The translations under genes were made by a program, and so were the position numbers. Source: an uncultured Acetatifactor sp. (lineage in GTDB: Bacteria; Bacillota; Clostridia; Lachnospirales; Lachnospiraceae). Taken from it: a stretch of DNA of 64,000 nucleotides. Location: the NCBI GenBank assembly GCA_934402375.1, contig CAKRUB010000007.1, forward strand, positions 1 through 64,000, given 5' to 3'. Numbering within the stretch: position 1 is the stretch's first letter; every line of letters starts with the position of its first letter. The notes beneath the pieces are model-generated. The model was given only the letters and a program-made list of their open reading frames with translations. It was not told the DNA's origin and made no database searches. Below, one piece after another: positions 55,461 through 63,283 of the stretch.

Positions 55461-56684
55461 ATGCAGTCAGAACAGCAGAAGACAGAGAAAGAGCAGAGAG
55501 CTAAGAAGAATAGCACGCCTAAGGTGCGCAAAGATACAGCAAAGAAGATCTGCCCGGTGGCGGGAAAGTGCGGCGGCTGCCAGTGGATCAATAAGGAATA
55601 CGCGGAGCAGTTGAAGGCAAAGGAGACGAGGTTCCGCAAGCTGATGGAGCCGTATTGCAAGCCGGAACCGATCATCGGTATGGAGCAGCCGACACATTAC
55701 CGGAATAAGGTACATGCGGTGTTCGGTGAGGACAGGCGGCACAATGTGATCTCCGGCATCTATGAGGCGAACAGCCATAGAATTGTGCCGGTGGACAGTT
55801 GTCTGATCGAAAACAAAAAGGCGGACGAGATTATTGTCTCTATTCGCGACCTGCTGCGTTCCTTTAAAATCCGCCCCTATAACGAGGACACGGGATACGG
55901 TCTGCTCCGTCATGTTCTTGTCCGCGTCGGTCATGCTTCGGGAGAGATTATGGTTGTGCTGGTGCTCGGTTCACCGATTATGCCCTCCAAGAATAATTTT
56001 GTCAAAGCGCTGCGAAAGCTCCATCCTGAGATCACTACCGTGGTTGTCAATGTAAATGATCGCGGAACCAGTATGGTGCTGGGCGATAAGGAGCAGGTTC
56101 TCTACGGCAAGGGATACATTGAGGATGAGTTGTGCGGCAGGAAATTCCGCATCTCGCCGAAATCCTTTTATCAGGTGAACCCTGTCCAGACGGAAAAGTT
56201 ATATAACAAAGCGATGTGCTATGCCGGACTGACGGGAAAGGAGGTTCTTGTGGATGCCTATTGCGGCACAGGAACCATAGGCATTATCGCGGCGGATAAG
56301 GCTGGCAAGGTTATCGGTGTGGAACTGAACGGTGATGCTGTCAGGGATGCGCGGAACAATGCGCGGATGAACCAGATCAGCAATATAGAATTCTACCAGA
56401 ATGATGCCGGGAAATTTCTGGTGGAGATGGCGGAGCAGAAAGCAGAAGTGGATGTCGTCATGATGGACCCGCCCCGCAGCGGAAGCACAGAGGCATTTCT
56501 GGACGCGGTAGGGACGATCAAACCGAGCAGAGTAGTCTACGTCTCCTGCAATCCCGATACGCTGGTAAGGGATCTGAAATACCTGACGAAGAAAGGCTAT
56601 CAGGTGAAAAAGTGTGTGGCAGTAGATATGTTTCCGTTCACGGAAAACTGCGAGGCAGTATGCTTTTTAACTCGCATAAAATAA
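55461..56684 (+). CDS. rlmD: 23S rRNA (uracil-C5) methyltransferase, RlmD/RumA type
   Basis: 407 residues. CPVAGKCGGCQW near the N-terminus, together with the Cys in VDSCLIENKK, gives an iron-sulfur cluster site. The SAM-binding region is VLVDAYCGTGTIGIIAADKAG, the DPPRSG motif is VVMMDPPRSGST, and the catalytic Cys is in VVYVSCNPDTLVRDL. It ends FPFTENCEAVCFL as expected. There is no N-terminal TRAM domain. Bacillota enzymes of this group may modify U747 and U1939 together, so the exact site is inferred. Confidence 0.93.
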   Translation: MQSEQQKTEKEQRAKKNSTPKVRKDTAKKICPVAGKCGGCQWINKEYAEQLKAKETRFRKLMEPYCKPEPIIGMEQPTHYRNKVHAVFGEDRRHNVISGIYEANSHRIVPVDSCLIENKKADEIIVSIRDLLRSFKIRPYNEDTGYGLLRHVLVRVGHASGEIMVVLVLGSPIMPSKNNFVKALRKLHPEITTVVVNVNDRGTSMVLGDKEQVLYGKGYIEDELCGRKFRISPKSFYQVNPVQTEKLYNKAMCYAGLTGKEVLVDAYCGTGTIGIIAADKAGKVIGVELNGDAVRDARNNARMNQISNIEFYQNDAGKFLVEMAEQKAEVDVVMMDPPRSGSTEAFLDAVGTIKPSRVVYVSCNPDTLVRDLKYLTKKGYQVKKCVAVDMFPFTENCEAVCFLTRIK

Positions 56685-56760
56685 GCATTTTTAAGGTGTT
56701 GGAAATGTCGGACTGTCTCCCAGTTGTCAACCTAATTCTGAGAATATTACCGAACACAAG

Positions 56761-56806
56761 AAAAGCACTGAATCCGTTGAATTTTTGAGGGATTCAGTGC
56801 TTTTTA
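56761..56806 (+). terminator. Terminator after rlmD
   Basis: AAAAGCACTGAATCC (56761-56775), 14-nt loop, GGATTCAGTGCTTTT (56790-56804). A perfect 15-bp stem. Confidence 0.93.
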
Positions 56807-56914
56807 GGTCTTATAACATAAGTTGCAAGGTTGTTTCAATGTGAGTGTCCAAACTGGGTCTGTATTTCCTTCATATCCCTAGTGTAAAAAGTGATACAAC
56901 ATGACAGAATCAGA

Positions 56915-56943
56915 TTGACTAAAGAAATGTAAATATTTATAAT
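56915..56943 (+). promoter_or_regulatory. Promoter of the small HTH gene
   Basis: TTGACT (56915-56920), 17 bp, TATAAT (56938-56943). Confidence 0.8.
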
Positions 56944-56983
56944 ATAGACAAAATGAGAATGACATGAATAGAGGACATTATAT

Positions 56984-57268
56984 ATGGAAAAAACTGTAAC
57001 ACTTGAAGAGGCGTTAAATAGAATTGAGGAGTTGGAAAAAGAGAATGCAGAACTTCGAGAGGAATTGGAGTATTACAGAAATCGAAAATTGAGCGGACGG
57101 CAGAAACATAACGCCAAGTGGATGGCAATTTATAATGATTTTATCATTGGATATGAGAGCGGTATGACAATGTCAGAAATTGCGAAGCGAAATCGTGTCA
57201 GTGAGAGGACAATCTATCGATATAAGGCTTATTATGACAAGATGAGGGAAGTAGGGGATAATGAGTAG
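56984..57268 (+). CDS. Small coiled-coil helix-turn-helix protein
   Basis: 94 residues. The N-terminal coiled coil (LEEALNRIEELEKENAELRE) is followed by a resolvase/transposase-type helix-turn-helix (IIGYESGMTMSEIAKRNRVS, then ERTIYRYKAYYDKM). It lacks a catalytic domain, so it is probably a DNA-binding regulator or accessory protein of a mobile element. It is the first gene of the AT-rich island. The ribosome site is weak (AGAGGACATT). Confidence 0.7.
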   Translation: MEKTVTLEEALNRIEELEKENAELREELEYYRNRKLSGRQKHNAKWMAIYNDFIIGYESGMTMSEIAKRNRVSERTIYRYKAYYDKMREVGDNE

Positions 57269-57270
57269 AC

Positions 57271-57294
57271 CATTTTCGTGATGTTACGAAAATG
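57271..57294. promoter_or_regulatory. Palindrome between the HTH and ORF6N genes
   Basis: CATTTTCGT (57271-57279) and ACGAAAATG (57286-57294), perfect, with a 6-nt spacer and no T-run after it. An operator for the HTH or ORF6N protein is possible. Confidence 0.45.
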
Positions 57295-57347
57295 ATTGCA
57301 TGGATTTTGCGGTGGACTTTTTGTAACACAAAACAAGGAAGGAATTT

Positions 57348-58403
57348 ATGACAGAAGAGAAGAAAGAAAAAATTGCAGTAATTGAAATTTCAGAAGAGTA
57401 CATGAAGGAACGGCTTTATGAATTCAGAGGGAAAAAGGTTATGCTGGATTCAGACTTGGCAGAAATTTATGGGTATGAGACCAAGAATTTTAAAAGGCAG
57501 GTCAAGAATAATATTACCAAATTTGAAGGCGATGATTTTATGTTTGAATTGAATGATGAAGAAGTGGAAAATCTTTCAAGGTGCAAAAATTTCACCTTGA
57601 ATACGGGAAGAGGATCAAATATAAAATACAAACCGTATGTGTTTACAGAGCAGGGAGTATATATGCTTATGACAGTTTTGCGCGGGGAGCTTGCAATTAA
57701 ACAAAGCCGTGCACTTGTAAAGACCTTTAAGAAGATGAAAGATTACATTTTAGAAAATCGTGATTTAATAGGTCAGCGGGAAATACTTCAGTTAAGCGTG
57801 GAGACTGCTGATAACAGAACTGAAATTAGTAAAATCAATTCCGATATAATCTCTCTTGAAAAGCAGATTTCAGATGTTGTAGAAGGTCTGAAGGATGTGG
57901 TAACGAAATCTGAGTTGGCGGATATGATGAACAGTTTTGTTGCAGATGATGACGAGAAGTGGCTCATGTTTAATGCAAAATTCAGTAGTGCGGATGAAGC
58001 TTATGAGTCTATTTATATGCAGGCAAAGTCGTCCATATACGTCGTTGACAATTACATTGGATTAAGAACGCTGGTACACCTTAAGAATTCTCCGGCTGGA
58101 GTGGATATTATTTTATTCAGCGATAATATTGGAAATAATAAACTTCATAACATAGAATTTACGGATTTCTGCAAGGAGTATCCAAACATAAAATTGTCAA
58201 TGAAAAAGACTGGCGGCATATTTCATGATCGGTTTATAGTGTTGGATTATGGAACGGCTGATGAGAGAGTTTTCCTGTGTGGTGCTTCTTCCAAGGATGC
58301 CGGGGCTAGAATAACAAGTATAGTTGAGGACTATGGAACAGCAAAATACAACTCTGTTATTGCTGCATTGTTGAAAAATTCACCTTTAGTATTACCCAAA
58401 TAG
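57348..58403 (+). CDS. ORF6N domain protein with C-terminal PLD-like domain
   Basis: 351 residues, ribosome site AAGGAAGGAA. Residues about 10-100 are ORF6N (MKERLYEFRGKKVMLDSDLAEIYG, FKRQVKNNITKF, YVFTEQGVYMLMTVLRG), a DNA-associated domain common in phage antirepressors. A coiled coil spans about 120-200. The C-terminal part (about 215-330) ends in a phospholipase-D-like motif, HDRFIVLD (HxRx4D), then VFLCGASSKDAGARITSI. PLD folds act as nucleases or lipases; only one such motif is seen, so a dimer would be needed. It is likely a phage-related regulator or defence protein. Confidence 0.85.
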   Translation: MTEEKKEKIAVIEISEEYMKERLYEFRGKKVMLDSDLAEIYGYETKNFKRQVKNNITKFEGDDFMFELNDEEVENLSRCKNFTLNTGRGSNIKYKPYVFTEQGVYMLMTVLRGELAIKQSRALVKTFKKMKDYILENRDLIGQREILQLSVETADNRTEISKINSDIISLEKQISDVVEGLKDVVTKSELADMMNSFVADDDEKWLMFNAKFSSADEAYESIYMQAKSSIYVVDNYIGLRTLVHLKNSPAGVDIILFSDNIGNNKLHNIEFTDFCKEYPNIKLSMKKTGGIFHDRFIVLDYGTADERVFLCGASSKDAGARITSIVEDYGTAKYNSVIAALLKNSPLVLPK

Positions 58404-58482
58404 GAGTGTGGGATTATTGACGGTTGTTTTGAGGGGTAAATGGTCCGAAGAAAGCATACCGCTGCATATTTGAGGATTGTTC

Positions 58483-58511
58483 TTGACAATATACATAAAT
58501 TACTGTAAACT
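58483..58511 (+). promoter_or_regulatory. Promoter of the argS leader
   Basis: TTGACA (58483-58488), 17 bp, TAAACT (58506-58511). Start expected near 58518. Confidence 0.75.
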
Positions 58512-58541
58512 TTGAGCATCTTTAGAGAGGAATTTTTTGTA

Positions 58542-58601
58542 ATGAAACATTTATTAATTAACAGTTTAAGACGCAGACAGAGAAGACATAAGTTCTTGTA
58601 G
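58542..58601 (+). CDS. Arginine-rich leader peptide of argS
   Basis: 19 codons: MKHLLINSLRRRQRRHKFL, stop TAG. A ribosome site (AGAGAGG) lies 11 bases upstream. Codons 10-15 are Arg, Arg, Arg, Gln, Arg, Arg (AGA CGC AGA CAG AGA AGA, 58569-58586). It is followed by a terminator and then argS. Arginine shortage would stall a ribosome here, as in classical attenuation leaders. It is too short for standard gene callers. Confidence 0.82.
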   Translation: MKHLLINSLRRRQRRHKFL

Positions 58602-58726
58602 TTATTGCAATTCGCATGGCTGCAAGAACGTATGTCTTACTTGCCGTGCGGTGCTGTTAATTAGTATCATAAGCAGAACCGTATTTGATTTATCAGATGA
58701 GATAATCGGGTGCGGTTCTTTTTTTA
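58555..58726 (+). ncRNA. Putative ribosome-mediated attenuator of argS
   Basis: Four pairings are visible. (1) TAATTAACAG (58555-58564, inside the leader peptide) with CTGTTAATTA (58654-58663), perfect. (2) AGACATAAGTTCTTG (58584-58598) with CAAGAACGTATGTCT (58623-58637), one mismatch. (3) Antiterminator CGGTGCTG (58649-58656) with CAGAACCG (58674-58681), one mismatch. (4) Terminator AGAACCG (58675-58681) with CGGTTCT (58713-58719) plus GATTTATC/GATAATC inside, then seven T. Pairings 1 and 3 overlap, as do 3 and 4. A ribosome stalled at the Arg codons covers strand 1 and frees the antiterminator. Confidence 0.78.
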
Positions 58727-58759
58727 TTCTTTTTTAAAACAAGAAGGGAGAGCAATAAA

Positions 58760-60460
58760 ATGAAAGAACAGATTAGTAAAGTTGTGGCAGGAGTAGTTGA
58801 AACCAAGGAATGGAAATCAATATTAGATTTAATTGAGGTTCCACCTGACAGCAAGATGGGAGATTATGCAATTCCGTGTTTTTTGTTTGCTAAATTAATG
58901 CACAAGAATCCTATAGTAATTGCTAATGAAATGAAAGAGACTTTGGAAAAATGTAAGGAAGAATTGGGTTTGGCCTCTATAGAAGCGGTTAATGGATATT
59001 GCAATTTGTTTGTGAAACGTGAAAAGTATGTGGAAATTGTTATGAACACTCTGAAAAAAGATAATTCAGGTGTAGAACAAATCGGACAGAACAAGACTAT
59101 ATGTATTGATTATTCTTCTCCAAATATAGCTAAGAATTTTCATGTAGGGCATTTACGTACGACAATTATAGGAAACTCTTTGTATAAAATTTATGATAAG
59201 CTGGGATACAAAGTGATAAGGATGAATCATTTGGGAGATTGGGGCACTCAGTTTGGTAAGCTTATTGTTGCTTATAAAAAGTGGAGTAGCAAGGAAACAG
59301 TTGAGAAAAAAGGAATTGATGAATTACTGAATATTTATGTGAAATTCAATAGTGAGGCCAAGAAAAATCCGGAACTAATGGACGAAGCACGAAAATGGTT
59401 TATAAAGATGGAGCAAGGTGATCCGGAAGCCTTGGCAATGTGGGAATGGTTCAAAGAAATCAGTATGGTAGAATTTGAACGGGTATATAATATGCTTGGA
59501 ATTTCTTTTGATACTTATCTTGGTGAAAGCTATTATCGCAGTATGGTTCCTGCGTTAGTAAAGCTTCTGAAAGAGAAAGATTTATTAATAGAAAGTCAAG
59601 GGGCTAACGTGATTGACTTATCAGAGTATGATATGCCTCCGTGCATGATTACGAAAAAGGATGGAGGATCAATTTATCATTCGCGAGATATATGTGCGAT
59701 ATTGTATCGTAAAGAGAACTATGATTTTGATAAATGTTTATATGTAACAGGACTGGAACAGAATCTTCATTTTAAGCAGGTATTTAAGGCGATTGAACTA
59801 ATGGGGTATGAGTGGTATACGGATCTGGTACACGTTCCATACGGTCTTGTAAGTTTGGAAGGAGCAAAGCTATCTACACGAACCGGGAATATAATATATG
59901 CGGAGGACATATTGAAAGAAGCAGTTAAACGAGCTGCGGAATCTATTGAAGAAAAGAATCCCAAGCTTGCTGACAAAGAAATAATTGCTAAGAAAGTAGG
60001 AATTGGAGCTGTAATATTCCACGACCTGTTTAACCAGCGTATTAAGAATGTAGATTTTTCATGGGATGATGTGTTAAGCTTTGAGGGAACTACAGGCCCT
60101 TATGTTCAATATACTTATGCTCGTGCTAAGAGCATATTACGAAAGAGCAATGTAGAAATTGAAAATCAAAGTATATGTTATGCTGCACTCACTGATGATA
60201 TAACATTTGAATTAATTAAAGTTCTTTCTGGATATGAGGAAGCGGTTCAGAATGCGGCAGACCGTTATGAGCCGTCTATTGTCGCGCGATATATCATTTC
60301 GGTTGCATCTTCTTTTAATAAGTTTTATCATGAATGTACAATACTTCGAGAAGAGGATGAGATGATAAAATTGGGAAGGTTGAGCCTTGTTAATTTGGTG
60401 CAGAAAATTATTAATGAAGCGTGTAACCTTCTTGGAATGGAATGCCCGGAAGAGATGTAG
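58760..60460 (+). CDS. argS: Arginyl-tRNA synthetase
   Basis: 566 residues with ribosome site AGAAGGGAG. The N-terminal Add-1 domain is followed by the class I core: DYSSPNIAKNFHVGHLRTT with the HIGH-like HVGH at 128-131, YVTGLEQNLHFKQVF, and GAKLSTRTGN in place of KMSKS (about 368-376), as is usual for ArgRS. The C-terminus (SFNKFYHECTIL, EACNLLGMECPEEM) is the anticodon-binding helical domain. The gene is much more AT-rich than thrS and lies in an island, so it is probably a transferred or second copy. Whether another argS exists cannot be told here. Confidence 0.95.
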   Translation: MKEQISKVVAGVVETKEWKSILDLIEVPPDSKMGDYAIPCFLFAKLMHKNPIVIANEMKETLEKCKEELGLASIEAVNGYCNLFVKREKYVEIVMNTLKKDNSGVEQIGQNKTICIDYSSPNIAKNFHVGHLRTTIIGNSLYKIYDKLGYKVIRMNHLGDWGTQFGKLIVAYKKWSSKETVEKKGIDELLNIYVKFNSEAKKNPELMDEARKWFIKMEQGDPEALAMWEWFKEISMVEFERVYNMLGISFDTYLGESYYRSMVPALVKLLKEKDLLIESQGANVIDLSEYDMPPCMITKKDGGSIYHSRDICAILYRKENYDFDKCLYVTGLEQNLHFKQVFKAIELMGYEWYTDLVHVPYGLVSLEGAKLSTRTGNIIYAEDILKEAVKRAAESIEEKNPKLADKEIIAKKVGIGAVIFHDLFNQRIKNVDFSWDDVLSFEGTTGPYVQYTYARAKSILRKSNVEIENQSICYAALTDDITFELIKVLSGYEEAVQNAADRYEPSIVARYIISVASSFNKFYHECTILREEDEMIKLGRLSLVNLVQKIINEACNLLGMECPEEM

Positions 60461-60487
60461 TTAATTGAAAGTACAGGAGAAAACACA

Positions 60488-61165
60488 ATGGCATCCAGCA
60501 TTATTCATTATGCAATTACATGCGAAATTATCAACAGAAGAAAGTTTAAGAATCCTGACCGTTTAAAACTCGGAGCTGTTCTTCCGGATGCGGGTTGCAA
60601 TTATGGTAACAGCCATATGAAAATAACTGTTGCCGGAGGGCAGAAGAAAACATATGATTTTGGCGGTTACAGAAAACTGTTTGGGAAACTGATGAAGACA
60701 GACGATCTGTATCTGGGTTATTATCTTCATCTTGTGCAGGATGTGATTTACCGACACTTTGTGTATGACAAATATCATTGGAATCCGATGATATCGGGAA
60801 ATATAGAGAAGTTGCACAGGGATTATGAGATCGGCAATGCCTATGTGATACAGAAGTATCAGTTACGGAATGAGCTTGTAATACCGCCGGATTTTGAAAA
60901 AGAAGCGCTGAACAAGTTATGTGCCTTTGATCTGAAAAATCTGCGTGAACGCATGGATTCATACTTTCTGTCAGTCGAAGGCGGGGATCTATTTTTCTTT
61001 ACGCGGGAAATGACAGACGAGTACATTACAGAGGCAGTGGAATATTGTATGCGTGAATTGGAAGATCTGGGAAATGGAAAAGAAGGAATAGATGGTTATG
61101 TCTGTGCATGGGATAATGACCTTATTCTAAAACAGAAAGCGTCCGAATGGACATCAATACCATGA
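60488..61165 (+). CDS. Zinc-dependent phospholipase C-like protein
   Basis: 225 residues starting 27 bases after argS. ASSIIHYAITCEIINRR, LGAVLPDAGC and LYLGYYLHLVQDVIYRHFVYDKY carry His and Asp residues spaced as in the zinc-dependent phospholipase C / S1-P1-like family. No signal peptide is visible, so it is unlikely to be a secreted toxin. It probably shares the argS transcript. Substrate unknown. Confidence 0.72.
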   Translation: MASSIIHYAITCEIINRRKFKNPDRLKLGAVLPDAGCNYGNSHMKITVAGGQKKTYDFGGYRKLFGKLMKTDDLYLGYYLHLVQDVIYRHFVYDKYHWNPMISGNIEKLHRDYEIGNAYVIQKYQLRNELVIPPDFEKEALNKLCAFDLKNLRERMDSYFLSVEGGDLFFFTREMTDEYITEAVEYCMRELEDLGNGKEGIDGYVCAWDNDLILKQKASEWTSIP

Positions 61166-61188
61166 TTGAGAAGCAATCATGGTATAAT
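61158..61188 (+). promoter_or_regulatory. 11-bp perfect inverted repeat overlapping a -10 box
   Basis: TACCATGATTG (61158-61168), AGAAG, CAATCATGGTA (61174-61184). TATAAT lies at 61183-61188. The left arm includes the stop codon of the previous gene. It could be an operator, or a terminator without a T-run. Confidence 0.55.
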
Positions 61189-61227
61189 ATACATGCACGG
61201 TAGAGAAGCACAGACAAAAATTCAACG

Positions 61228-61264
61228 AGCGGCGAACCGGCGCAACAACTGCCAGTTCGCCGCT
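61228..61264 (+). repeat. GC-rich hairpin in an AT-rich leader
   Basis: AGCGGCGAAC (61228-61237) and GTTCGCCGCT (61255-61264), a perfect 10-bp stem with a 17-nt loop. No T-run follows. It lies between the TATAAT at 61183 and the sigma factor fragment. Confidence 0.6.
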
Positions 61265-61367
61265 GTCAGGCTATAAAAATTCTTCTACATATTACAACCG
61301 ATTTCACAAAAACCGTACTTAAATAGTGAAAGCAGCTTTCAATGGAAATTACCAGGAGGAAAACTAT

Positions 61368-61787
61368 GTGGATGATAATAAGATCATAGAACTATATTGG
61401 GAACGGAAGGAAGACGCAATTAAGGAAACTTCTCTGAAATACGGCGGGCTATGTACTCACATTGCCAGAAATATTCTTTCAAGCTATGAAGATAGCGAGG
61501 AATGCGTGAATGATACCTATTTTGCTTTATGGAACGCGATTCCAAGCCAGAAACCAAGCATATTTTCTGCGTTTATTGGTCGGATTACAAGAAATCTGGC
61601 ATTAAAAAAATATGAGTACATTTCTGCGTCAAAACGAAATCCTGTTGCAATTACAGCTTTTGAGGAATTGAGCGATTGTGTATCGGGAACGGATAATGTT
61701 GAATCTGAAGTCGAAAGCAGACAAATCGAAAACATGATCAGTACATTTCTTTGGCGGCAGGGAGAGAAAAAAGAAGTCTTGAAATAA
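61368..61787 (+). pseudogene. Sigma-70 family factor, truncated after region 2
   Basis: 140 residues from the GTG at 61368 (AGGAGG 8 bases upstream). DDNKIIELYWERKEDAIKET, THIARNILSSYEDSEECVND and AFIGRITRNLALKKYE are region 2 of an ECF-like sigma common in Clostridia. The frame stops at FLWRQGEKKEVLK, just where the linker meets region 4. Downstream frames hold only weak traces (VTYRKYNIEKIAKGADF) of a possible region 4. Without it, promoter -35 recognition is lost. Confidence 0.75.
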
Positions 61788-61854
61788 AATGTTATAGATT
61801 TTGTGACATATAGGAAGTATAATATAGAAAAAATAGCGAAAGGAGCTGATTTCC

Positions 61855-61989
61855 ATATTAGTCGAGAAATCAGAAGCCAGTGGGTTTAAAAAGCTAAGTG
61901 AGGACGAGCTGGTAGAGGAGCTTTCCGAATTAATCGAAAAAAGTAATATGGGGGCTACAAAATCAGCAAAAGCATATCTAAGAGCATGA
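61855..61989 (+). pseudogene. Short frame without a standard start, possible antitoxin remnant
   Basis: 44 codons opening ATA-TTA-GTC after an AAAGGAG ribosome site 9 bases upstream. The encoded part reads LVEKSEASGFKKLSEDELVE and ends SAKAYLRA. The missing ATG (ATA in its place) suggests decay, or an unusual start. It lies directly before a RelE-like fragment, where an antitoxin gene would be. I do not recognise the family. Confidence 0.35.
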
Positions 61990-61998
61990 GGGAAAAAT

Positions 61999-62070
61999 AT
62001 GCAGTTTAATGCTGAACTCTCAGAATTGGCAGAAAAGCAATATGATAATATCCTTTCCTATAAAGACTAG
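61999..62070 (+). pseudogene. RelE/ParE toxin N-terminal fragment
   Basis: 23 residues: MQFNAELSELAEKQYDNILS followed by YKD and a stop. The AEKQYDNILSY pattern is the start of RelE/ParE toxins. The remaining ~75 residues are missing, so it is inactive. It resembles the cut toxin at 35861-35985. Confidence 0.5.
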
Positions 62071-62106
62071 GTATATCAGCCATAAATATATTGTAGTAGA
62101 AAGAAG

Positions 62107-63222
62107 GTGAGAAGCATGGAGATACCTCGTGCCGATTGGCAGGAATATGAAATTATGCACGGCAAACAAAAGGTGGCGTCTGTTTGCAGAAATGGTATCT
62201 GTGATATCTACATGGAAGAAATGCTGCCATACAATTTATATTTGGAGCAGGTCTCCGAAGAGGATATAGATGGCAGGATACAAAATCTGGATAATTTTTA
62301 CCACTGGTGTGCTTCTCGCATACTGACGCTGGACAGAGAATTTGCCAAAGAGATTTTGAATAGTATCGGAGCGACACAATCGGCTACAGACAAAGAACGG
62401 GCGCAGATTGCTTTATCTTATCACTGTTTATCTCTCATGGATATTTTTTGGACAAAAGAAAAAAATGAACAGCAAAACTTTTCGGAACTTAACTTGTTTG
62501 AAAATCATCTGGAGTCAGCCTTTGTGGATGTTTCGCTCAGAGGCAGGCAGATGACCATACAGAACAGACACTTGATAGCAGATGATTTGGGAACACAGGG
62601 CTGCTATCCGAAGGCATGGATCAGAAAACAGGATGGCTTCTGGCTGATGAAGGATGGTGGTTTGGAACCTGTGGAGCATGAACTTTTGGCAAGCAGGGTA
62701 GCAAGGTGTTTTCGAGTGAATCAGGTGGGGTATGAAGAATCCTTTTATGACGGGCAGAAGGTATCTGTCAGCAAAATCATCACTTCCCTGAGTCAAAGTA
62801 TTGTTCCTATGGAATATTTTCAGGTTTATGCAGCCAATCACGGGATAGACACCATGGAATATATTTCGCAGTTGGATGACTATTCCTATTATATGATGAA
62901 TATCATAGATTACTTGGTCGGGAATACAGACAGGCATTGGGGAAACTGGGGCTTGCTAGTGGACAATAGCACAAATCAGCCGATTCGACTTTATGACTTA
63001 ATGGATTTCAACAAAACATTTCAGTCGTATGATACGCTGGAAGGAGCAAATTGTCTGACGGTTCCTGCAAGGATGACCCAAAAGGAAGCTGCAATAGAAG
63101 CAGTGAAGGTAATCGGGTTAAACCAGATACGGGAAGTAGACAGGAAATCGTTTACGGATGATGCAGCAGTGGCGATGTTTGAGAAAAGGCTGGCATTGTT
63201 AAAAGCACAGGACAAACGATGA
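62107..63222 (+). CDS. HipA-like kinase-fold protein
   Basis: 371 residues with an AGAAGGTGAG ribosome site. The C-terminal half carries HipA/CtkA-type kinase motifs: DYLVGNTDRHWGNWGLLVD (catalytic loop with D, H, N) and IRLYDLMDFNKTF (metal-binding DFN). The N-terminal half (GKQKVASVCRNGICDIYM, HCLSLMDIFWTKE, KAWIRKQDGFWLMKDG) matches uncharacterised HipA-like proteins of Clostridia. HipA phosphorylates an aminoacyl-tRNA synthetase; the target here is unknown. No HipB-type partner is seen. Confidence 0.75.
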   Translation: MRSMEIPRADWQEYEIMHGKQKVASVCRNGICDIYMEEMLPYNLYLEQVSEEDIDGRIQNLDNFYHWCASRILTLDREFAKEILNSIGATQSATDKERAQIALSYHCLSLMDIFWTKEKNEQQNFSELNLFENHLESAFVDVSLRGRQMTIQNRHLIADDLGTQGCYPKAWIRKQDGFWLMKDGGLEPVEHELLASRVARCFRVNQVGYEESFYDGQKVSVSKIITSLSQSIVPMEYFQVYAANHGIDTMEYISQLDDYSYYMMNIIDYLVGNTDRHWGNWGLLVDNSTNQPIRLYDLMDFNKTFQSYDTLEGANCLTVPARMTQKEAAIEAVKVIGLNQIREVDRKSFTDDAAVAMFEKRLALLKAQDKR

Positions 63223-63237
63223 GCGGTGAAAGATAAT

Positions 63238-63271
63238 GAAAGGGCATACGGGAAATCCGGATGCCCTTTTT
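63238..63271. terminator. Terminator shared by the HipA-like gene and the fragment at 63284
   Basis: AAAGGGCAT.CGG (63239-63250) pairs with CCG.ATGCCCTTT (63257-63269), followed by TT. It sits between convergent frames. Confidence 0.75.
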
Positions 63272-63283
63272 CAAGCGGCATAT

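Noticed and set aside
58512..58759. T-box riboswitch for argS
   Set aside because: No GGTGG-type T-box sequence; instead an Arg-rich leader frame with competing hairpins.
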